A DNA stretch of 5,014 bases. It comes from Clostridia bacterium (lineage in GTDB: Bacteria > Bacillota > Clostridia > Peptostreptococcales > Anaerovoracaceae). The notes below the pieces were generated by a model, which saw nothing but the letters and a program-made list of their open reading frames with translations, did no database searches and was not told the origin of the DNA. Both the position numbers and the translations under genes were made by a program. Shown one piece after another: positions 1 through 3,994 of the stretch (positions are counted from its first letter, which is position 1; the number at the start of each line of letters is the position of its first letter). The stretch lies in NCBI GenBank assembly GCA_024682015.1, contig JAIKZT010000307.1, positions 1-5,014 on the forward strand, given 5' to 3'.

Positions 1-20
1 GGGAACGTGAAACCAATTGA
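1..20 (+). other. Possible 3' end of an upstream operon gene
   Basis: One frame is open from base 3 and ends in TGA at 18-20, which would give a C-terminus reading E-R-E-T-N. This stop overlaps the TTG start of the next gene as TTGA, the same geometry as the common ATGA stop/start overlap in tight operons. A second frame is open to a TAA at 28-30, so which frame is coding cannot be decided from 20 bases. If real, the gene would belong to the same operon as the dehydratase. An activator ATPase, a CoA-transferase or another dehydratase-related gene would be natural neighbours, but nothing here identifies it. Confidence 0.25.
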
Positions 21-1219
21 AAGACCTTAAGCACCTCATCTTCTTTGAAGACCTGCTGCAGGAAGCGAACAACAAGCTCATCCAGCAGGCGCAGGACGAA
101 GGCAAGGTCTGCATTGCCTATCTCTGCGAAAACACGCCCGAGCCTCTGCTCAACCTGCCCGGAACGTTTTCCGCCCGCCTGCGGGCGCCGCGCACGGGCT
201 CGTTCGACATCGCCACGTATTACCTCACCAGCTTCCTGTGCGAGTACAGCCGGGCGCTGCTGGAGCGGGCGATCGAGGGCGGGTTCAACTTTGCCGACTG
301 CATCATCACGCCGGACGGCTGCTCCATGATGAACCGCTGCATCGAGAACATGGAACTGCTGAAGGCTGTCGGCAAGGACAAGCCCAACTTCTTCTACGAG
401 TACATGGAGATCCCGATGAAGGCCGACGACAACGGCCTCAATCTGTATAAGCTCCAGTGCGAAAACCACATCTTAAAGCCCCTGCGCGAACACTACGGCA
501 TCGACACGTCCGACGCGGCCATCCGCAAGGCTGTGGAGGATCACAACCGCATGTGCCGGCTCATCCGCGAGATCGGCGAGTTCCGCAAAGCGGAGCGGCC
601 CGTCATTACCGGGTATGAGTTCGCGGTCATCGTCATGGCCACCTATGTTGCGCCGAAGTATCTGTTGCTCGACAGGCTCGAGGAGACGCTCGAGGAGCTG
701 AAGACGAGAGAGCCGGACGAACGCGACCCGTTCCGCGCGCGCGTGGTGGTCGTGGGGTCCGAGACCGACGACACCGACTTCGTGAAGATCGTCGAGGAGT
801 CCGGCGCCTACGTGTGCGCCGACCGCTTCTGCTACGGCTCGCTGCCCGGCAGAGACCCGATCGAGCTGACGGACGACGAGGACGCGCTTACCCAGATCTG
901 CCGCCAGTACATGATGCGCGGCCAGTGCCCGCGGTACATGAACACGGACAAGATGAACGCCCGGCGCCAGTACGTCGCGGACCTCGCGAAGGAGTATAGG
1001 GCGGACGGCATCATCTATCAGCAGATGAAGTTCTGCGACCCCTGGGCGTACGAAAAGATGCTCGGGAGCCACATCCTGAGGGACGATTTCGGATATCCCG
1101 TGCTCGCCGTCGACCGGCCGTATGCGATCGCCGGGTCAGGCCAGATGCGCACCCGCGTGCAGGCCTTTGTGGAGAGCATGGAGATCAAGAAGATCCAGGG
1201 AGGGGAGCAGAATGGCTAA
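17..1219 (+). CDS. 2-hydroxyacyl-CoA dehydratase-type subunit, HgdB-like (400 aa)
   Basis: This is a subunit of the 2-hydroxyacyl-CoA dehydratase / benzoyl-CoA reductase BcrBC family. Such enzymes are cytoplasmic, oxygen-sensitive two-subunit [4Fe-4S] proteins that use a radical mechanism started by an ATP-driven electron from a separate activator. Family features seen are an N-terminal C37-E-N-T-P-E-P-L-L segment, C75 in a following helix, a Cys-containing turn with C95, C102 and C108, and a typical C-terminal half. That half has K338-F-C340-D-P-W, then P361-V-L-A-V-D, then G375-Q-M-R-T-R-V-Q-A-F. C75, C102 or C108, and C340 are the best candidates for the three cysteines expected to hold one cluster. 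The length is normal for this subunit. The start is TTG: an in-frame TGA at 8-10 rules out a longer protein, and no ATG occurs before residue 104. No strong Shine-Dalgarno sequence is visible, though the window edge hides part of the region. The stop overlaps the next gene by 8 bases. The substrate (2-hydroxyglutaryl-, phenyllactyl-, lactoyl-, isocaproyl- or other CoA) is unresolved, so no symbol is given. Confidence 0.85.
   Translation: MKDLKHLIFFEDLLQEANNKLIQQAQDEGKVCIAYLCENTPEPLLNLPGTFSARLRAPRTGSFDIATYYLTSFLCEYSRALLERAIEGGFNFADCIITPDGCSMMNRCIENMELLKAVGKDKPNFFYEYMEIPMKADDNGLNLYKLQCENHILKPLREHYGIDTSDAAIRKAVEDHNRMCRLIREIGEFRKAERPVITGYEFAVIVMATYVAPKYLLLDRLEETLEELKTREPDERDPFRARVVVVGSETDDTDFVKIVEESGAYVCADRFCYGSLPGRDPIELTDDEDALTQICRQYMMRGQCPRYMNTDKMNARRQYVADLAKEYRADGIIYQQMKFCDPWAYEKMLGSHILRDDFGYPVLAVDRPYAIAGSGQMRTRVQAFVESMEIKKIQGGEQNG
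1199..1203 (+). promoter_or_regulatory. Ribosome binding site deciding the start of the large dehydratase subunit
   Basis: GGAGG at 1199-1203, inside a purine run from 1197 to 1207, lies 8 bases before the ATG at 1212. This supports the 1212 start over the longer open frame that begins at 1122. The site lies inside the end of the preceding gene, consistent with translational coupling. Confidence 0.8.
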
Positions 1220-2777
1220 GGAAGTCGGAAAAGACAAGTTCGGCAGCTTCTACGTTGCCGGAAGCAAAGTGAGGAATCGCCGCGAGTGGCGCGGCGTAAA
1301 GGATACGCTCTACGATTATTCGCGCTGGCTGAAGATCATGATGACCCTCGGCAAATTCGTGGCCAAGCCGCGCAATGTCAAGGCCATGCTGCGCTACCGC
1401 TGGATGGCGAACTATCTCGCCGTGCCCATGATGGTCGACCGCCACACGCAGGGCCTGCGCGGAGAGTACCTGCGCATGTGCCATACGGAGCAGGATCTGA
1501 TCATCGACGACGTGGCCAAACTCCTGGACAACCTGTTCCGGGGCGACCGCCGCACCGGCAACGATACCGAGTTTTCCAAGAAAGTCGTGCTCGTGGACGA
1601 GAACGAGATGACGGCCGTTATGATGGGCTTCCCCATGCTGAAGTGCCTGTCCCGCGAGACCCCGTCCACGTACGTGTCCGTGCTGCTGAACCAGCACGCC
1701 ATGGAGCACTACATCGACGTGGCGCAGGAGTTCGGCCTGGCCGGGGACGTGTGCCCGATGCCCGAAGCCGAAGCCGGCGTCTCCATCGACGACGACGCGC
1801 CGGTGCTGGGCGCCTGCGCGATCCAGTGCAATACGACCTGTGACGGGTCACTGCTGGGCAACGGCGTCATCTCCAAACGCCTGGAGGGCGAGGACGGCAT
1901 CCCCGTGTTCCAGCTGGCGGCGCCCCTGCGCCACCGTGAGGACGACGTGCAGGAATACGCCGCGCAGGAGATCCGCAACGCGATCGCGTTCATCGAGGAG
2001 CACACCGGGGCCAAGTGGGACTGGAAGGAGTATTTCGAGTGCGCGAAGCGGGTCAACTATGCGACGAGATGCCGCCAGGAGTGGCTGGACATGAACCGCA
2101 CGGAATACCCGCAGGTCTTCGGCTCCAACCTGGCGCTGTACACCGAGACGAACTACATGGCTATCTGCGGCCGCGTGGCGGATTTCGAGAAGGCGGACCG
2201 GAAGCTGACGAAGCTGGCCGAACAGGCGTACAAGAAGAAGATGCGGGCTGCGAAGGAGTATCGCCACAGGGCGATCGTCTGGGGCGTGCAGTCGCACTTC
2301 TACATGGATTTCCTAGTCTGGCTGCTGAACTGCTGGGGCATCGTGCCCTTGACGGACATGCTGTCCATGGTGTCCACGAAGCCGATCGCGGAGGAGGATA
2401 CGCCCGAAAACCGCGAGCAGGCTTACTACGACATGGCCTGGCTTACCGAGAACATGATCATGCGCAACCGCACGCACGGCGGCTACAAGGTGCTGCTGGA
2501 CGAACTGTGGGAGTTCACCGAGCAGTTCAATGCGGACATGGTCATCCTGTGGGAGCACATCTGCTGCAAGGCGCTTGACGGCATGCACGGCATGTTCGAG
2601 GACCGGGCGCGCGAGCTGGGCATCAATCTTGTCTGGGTGCAGCACGATCTGTTTGACCCGCGCATCATCTCCCGCCAGGGCGTGCGCGACCAGATCAATC
2701 TGTACATGCGGACCGTCATGCGCGAGGAGCCGATCGATCCGTCGCTCGAAGTGCTGCCCGACGAAGAATCGTGGTAG
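1212..2777 (+). CDS. 2-hydroxyacyl-CoA dehydratase-type large subunit, HgdA-like (521 aa)
   Basis: This is the partner subunit of the preceding gene, in the same enzyme family. Residues from about 125 onward follow the family plan: a strand near V125-V-L-V-D, C145, C181, a Cys-rich turn with C202, C206 and C210, and G229-I-P-V-F-Q-L-A-A-P-L-R. A helical linker follows, with T265-G-A-K-W-D-W-K (compare the usual TGKKxD). The C-terminal domain has E448-H-I-C-C-K, then N472-L-V-W-V-Q-H-D, then D482-P-R and V491-R-D-Q-I-N-L-Y-M-R. C181, one of C202/C206/C210, and C450 or C451 are likely cluster ligands. At 521 residues it is longer than the roughly 400-480 I expect for HgdA-type subunits. The excess is an N-terminal region of about 120 residues that is basic and aromatic-rich: residues 18-61 hold 13 Lys/Arg against 3 acidic residues. 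I chose the ATG at 1212 because it has a good Shine-Dalgarno sequence and overlaps the upstream gene by only 8 bases. The upstream open frame to 1122 is simply the other frame of gene 1. The substrate is unknown; a non-dehydratase reductase role in the same superfamily is possible. Confidence 0.83.
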   Translation: MAKEVGKDKFGSFYVAGSKVRNRREWRGVKDTLYDYSRWLKIMMTLGKFVAKPRNVKAMLRYRWMANYLAVPMMVDRHTQGLRGEYLRMCHTEQDLIIDDVAKLLDNLFRGDRRTGNDTEFSKKVVLVDENEMTAVMMGFPMLKCLSRETPSTYVSVLLNQHAMEHYIDVAQEFGLAGDVCPMPEAEAGVSIDDDAPVLGACAIQCNTTCDGSLLGNGVISKRLEGEDGIPVFQLAAPLRHREDDVQEYAAQEIRNAIAFIEEHTGAKWDWKEYFECAKRVNYATRCRQEWLDMNRTEYPQVFGSNLALYTETNYMAICGRVADFEKADRKLTKLAEQAYKKKMRAAKEYRHRAIVWGVQSHFYMDFLVWLLNCWGIVPLTDMLSMVSTKPIAEEDTPENREQAYYDMAWLTENMIMRNRTHGGYKVLLDELWEFTEQFNADMVILWEHICCKALDGMHGMFEDRARELGINLVWVQHDLFDPRIISRQGVRDQINLYMRTVMREEPIDPSLEVLPDEESW

Positions 2778-2779
2778 AG

Positions 2780-2785
2780 AGGAGG
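2780..2785 (+). promoter_or_regulatory. Consensus ribosome binding site for the small membrane protein
   Basis: A perfect AGGAGG at 2780-2785 stands 7 bases before the ATG at 2793. It begins just after the stop codon of the large dehydratase subunit. Such a strong and correctly spaced site is the main reason to accept the following 59-codon frame as a gene. Confidence 0.8.
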
Positions 2786-2792
2786 AACCATC

Positions 2793-2972
2793 ATGCTGAA
2801 AAACATGCCGAAATCGCTTAAGATCTGCCTGAAGGTGCTGGGCGTGCTGCTGGGCCTCTTCACGGGCACGTTCCTCATCTACATCTTCAATCTGGACATG
2901 AAGCTGACCGCGAAGATCGAGCCGCTGCTCCTGAAGCACTACGACAGGATCCCTCGCGACAGACACCTGTAA
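2793..2972 (+). CDS. Small single-pass membrane protein of unknown function (59 aa)
   Basis: The 59-residue frame runs from ATG at 2793 to TAA at 2972. A short basic N-terminus with K3, K7, K10 and K14 leads into a hydrophobic stretch from about residue 11 to 33. That stretch is rich in Leu, Val, Ile, Phe and Gly and long enough to cross the membrane once. The tail, residues 34-59, is charged and contains K48-H-Y-D-R-I-P-R-D-R-H-L at the end. There is no signal peptidase or lipobox motif that I can see. The gene lies 15 bases behind the dehydratase large subunit and just before the operon terminator, so it should be made with the enzyme. I do not recognise a named family. Membrane tethering of the dehydratase or a role in transport or energy coupling are possibilities suggested only by position. 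Because of its size, routine annotation may miss it. Confidence 0.75.
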   Translation: MLKNMPKSLKICLKVLGVLLGLFTGTFLIYIFNLDMKLTAKIEPLLLKHYDRIPRDRHL

Positions 2973-2986
2973 CAGACTGAGTCAGA

Positions 2987-3022
2987 ATGAGTCAGGGGAC
3001 GTTTCTCCTGACTCGTCTTTTT
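2987..3022 (+). terminator. Intrinsic terminator of the dehydratase operon
   Basis: GAGTCAGGGGA (2989-2999) pairs with TCTCCTGACTC (3004-3014) in an 11-pair stem with one G-U pair and a four-base loop CGTT. The stem can extend by T2988-G3015 and A2987-T3016. A five-T run follows at 3018-3022. It starts 14 bases after the stop of the small membrane protein, the right place for the end of that operon. The hairpin is also the first unit of a two-copy palindromic repeat. Confidence 0.85.
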
Positions 3023-3049
3023 GAGACATGGGGACGGTTCCTTGTCTCA
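2988..3049. repeat. Two tandem 28-base REP-like hairpins with shared GGGGACG motif
   Basis: Unit 1 is 2988-3015 and unit 2 is 3022-3049, each 28 bases, separated by six bases. Both have the plan TGAG-N-CA, then GGGGACG, then a TTC-containing stretch, then the complementary TG-N-CTC arm. Unit 1 has T and A at the variable stem pair, while unit 2 has A and T, so pairing is kept. In unit 2 TGAGACA (3022-3028) pairs with TGTCTCA (3043-3049), with further inner G-C and G-U pairs. A partial third arm TGAGTCAG occurs at 2978-2985. From memory, palindromes with a GGGGACG core are scattered through intergenic regions of many clostridial genomes, sometimes near Y1/RAYT-type transposases. That link is recalled, not shown here. 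Confidence 0.6.
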
Positions 3050-3071
3050 TTTCTGCTTTTGGGGCGGGGGT

Positions 3072-3085
3072 TTTAATAGTATGAT
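3072..3085 (+). promoter_or_regulatory. Candidate -10 region for sfsA
   Basis: Two overlapping candidate -10 hexamers lie in an AT-rich patch just before sfsA: TTTAAT at 3072-3077 and TATGAT at 3080-3085. The 9-mer AATAGTATG at 3075-3083 recurs at 3917-3925, where it overlaps the better promoter ahead of the transporter gene. That favours TTTAAT as the working hexamer. No convincing -35 is seen. Because the preceding terminator should stop the operon transcript, sfsA needs a promoter about here. Either choice leaves a leader of only about 0-10 bases. Confidence 0.45.
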
Positions 3086-3091
3086 AGGGGC

Positions 3092-3781
3092 ATGAAGTAT
3101 AATTCTATTACAAGCGCATATTTTCTGGACCGGCCGAATCGGTTTGTGGCTCACGTGGATCTGGGCGGGTCAGCGGAAACCGTGCACGTGAAAAACACAG
3201 GCCGCTGCCGGGAACTCCTGCTGCCCGGTGCGGAAGTTTTTCTGGAGCAATCTGCCAACCCTGCCCGCAAGACAGCTTACGATCTGGTGGCCGTGCGCCG
3301 CGGGGATGGTTCCATCGTGAACATCGACAGCCAGGCGCCTAACAAGGTGGCGGCGGAGTGGCTGGCGGGTCAGGGGTTCGACAGAATCGTTCCCGAATTC
3401 CGCTGGGGCGATTCGCGCTTCGATTTTTACATGGAGCGCGGCGGCGAGCGCTGGCTGCTGGAGGTGAAAAGCTGTACGCTTCAGATCGGCAGCTGGGGCT
3501 ATTTCCCGGACGCGCCGACGGAGCGAGGCGTAAAGCATCTGCGGGAGCTCGCAAAAGCCGCCCGGGAAGGGTGGCATGCCGCGGTCGCCTTCGTCATTCA
3601 GATGGAGGGCGTGTGGGAAGTGCGACCGAATGTCACAACTCAGCCGGCCTTTGGCGAGGCTTTGGCTGAAGCAAAGTCCGCCGGCGTGCAGGTTCTTTGC
3701 CTCCCCTGCCGCGTGACCCCATCCAGCCTCCAAGTGCTGCCAGACGCGCCGCGGGTGGAGCAGGCTCAGCGGAAACGGTAA
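3092..3781 (+). CDS. sfsA: SfsA family DNA/RNA-binding nuclease-fold protein (229 aa)
   Basis: SfsA was named in E. coli for stimulating sugar (maltose) fermentation genes. The family combines an N-terminal OB-like domain with a C-terminal PD-(D/E)XK nuclease-like domain and binds nucleic acid; its physiological role is still unclear. The whole family signature is visible. It starts with M1-K-Y-N, then F11-L-D-R-P-N-R-F-V-A-H-V, N35-T-G-R-C-R-E-L-L-L-P-G and N82-less QAPNK. The nuclease core follows with S108-R-F-D111-F, E124-V-K126-S and F138-P-D-A-P-T-E-R-G-V-K-H-L-R-E-L. D111, E124 and K126 are the expected catalytic trio and are intact. The length matches the family norm of about 230-240. 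The start at 3092 is fixed by the conserved MKYN opening. The purine run AGGGG (3086-3090) ends one base before the ATG, too close for a normal Shine-Dalgarno, so initiation may be leaderless-like. The gene stands alone between two terminators. Confidence 0.95.
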   Translation: MKYNSITSAYFLDRPNRFVAHVDLGGSAETVHVKNTGRCRELLLPGAEVFLEQSANPARKTAYDLVAVRRGDGSIVNIDSQAPNKVAAEWLAGQGFDRIVPEFRWGDSRFDFYMERGGERWLLEVKSCTLQIGSWGYFPDAPTERGVKHLRELAKAAREGWHAAVAFVIQMEGVWEVRPNVTTQPAFGEALAEAKSAGVQVLCLPCRVTPSSLQVLPDAPRVEQAQRKR

Positions 3782-3883
3782 ACGGCTTGCAGGGTCGGTA
3801 GGGTCAACGAGGTCCCAGGTTTTAAATTGCGTCTGCGCAGCCGCCACCCCTGGTCCCTGCCACGCAGGAACAAAAAATCTAAA
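3782..3883. other. Non-coding spacer after sfsA, no recognised element
   Basis: I see no gene here. The stretch has a loose run of GGGTC-like motifs (AGGGTC at 3791-3796 and 3800-3805, AGGTC at 3810-3814). It also has a short palindrome CTGCGCAG at 3833-3840 and a small hairpin, CCTGC (3856-3860) with GCAGG (3864-3868). That hairpin is followed by A residues rather than T, so it is not a plus-strand terminator. No terminator lies close behind sfsA; the nearest is the hairpin at 3935. Confidence 0.5.
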
Positions 3884-3898
3884 TTAACGCTTTAACGC
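3884..3898. repeat. Direct heptamer repeat TTAACGC overlapping the -35 region
   Basis: TTAACGC occurs at 3884-3890 and again at 3892-3898, an 8-base period. The second copy overlaps the likely -35 box of the transporter promoter, and an ACGCGT palindrome sits at 3895-3900. The position suits a regulator binding site, but 8-base spacing is less than one helical turn, and it may equally be a chance duplication. Confidence 0.3.
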
Positions 3899-3919
3899 GT
3901 AAAATAATTGTGCTACAAT
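3891..3919 (+). promoter_or_regulatory. Extended -10 promoter upstream of the NSS transporter
   Basis: TACAAT at 3914-3919 is a 5-of-6 match to the -10 consensus and is preceded by TG at 3911-3912 one base upstream, giving an extended -10. The -35 is either TTTAAC (3891-3896, spacer 17) or TTAACG (3892-3897, spacer 16), both weak to moderate. Transcription should begin near 3925-3927, only about ten bases before a hairpin terminator. Confidence 0.6.
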
Positions 3920-3934
3920 AGTATGCATAAATCG

Positions 3935-3961
3935 GCCGGCCCGGTTTTGGGCCGGCTTTTT
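3935..3961 (+). terminator. GC-rich intrinsic terminator between promoter and transporter gene
   Basis: GCCGGCCC (3935-3942) pairs perfectly with GGGCCGGC (3949-3956) around the loop GGTTTT, and five T residues follow at 3957-3961. It would stop plus-strand transcripts; the minus-strand side lacks a T run. It may end sfsA transcription at a distance of about 150 bases. It also lies downstream of the best promoter for the transporter and 33 bases before that gene, so it could act as an attenuator. Confidence 0.8.
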
Positions 3962-3994
3962 CTTATTCGCAGTATTTTTAAACGGTATTGAAGT

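Noticed and set aside
473..1072. Long minus-strand open frame (199 codons) opposite the HgdB-like gene
   Set aside because: It is a shadow of high third-position GC in the real gene; its protein is rich in His, Val, Leu and Arg and shows no family motif, while the plus strand has clear family motifs.
1122..1211. N-terminal extension of the large dehydratase subunit back to 1122
   Set aside because: The extra 30 residues are Arg/Pro/Cys-rich out-of-frame translation of the preceding gene; the ATG at 1212 has a good ribosome binding site.
2313..2966. Minus-strand frame (217 codons) spanning the end of the large subunit and the small gene
   Set aside because: It has a biased composition rich in His, Val, Gln and Asp, no recognisable domain, and lies opposite two supported plus-strand genes.
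2973..3091. CRISPR array or riboswitch in the repeat-bearing gap
   Set aside because: There are only two diverged palindromic units with a 6-base gap, no spacers, and no conserved riboswitch core; it is better explained as REP-like hairpins plus a terminator.
3170..3847. Minus-strand frame (225 codons) opposite sfsA
   Set aside because: It overlaps almost the whole of a fully recognisable sfsA and carries no motif of its own.
3856..3868. Hairpin CCTGC/GCAGG as a terminator for sfsA
   Set aside because: It has only five base pairs and is followed by an A-rich run, not T residues; it does not fit a terminator on either strand.
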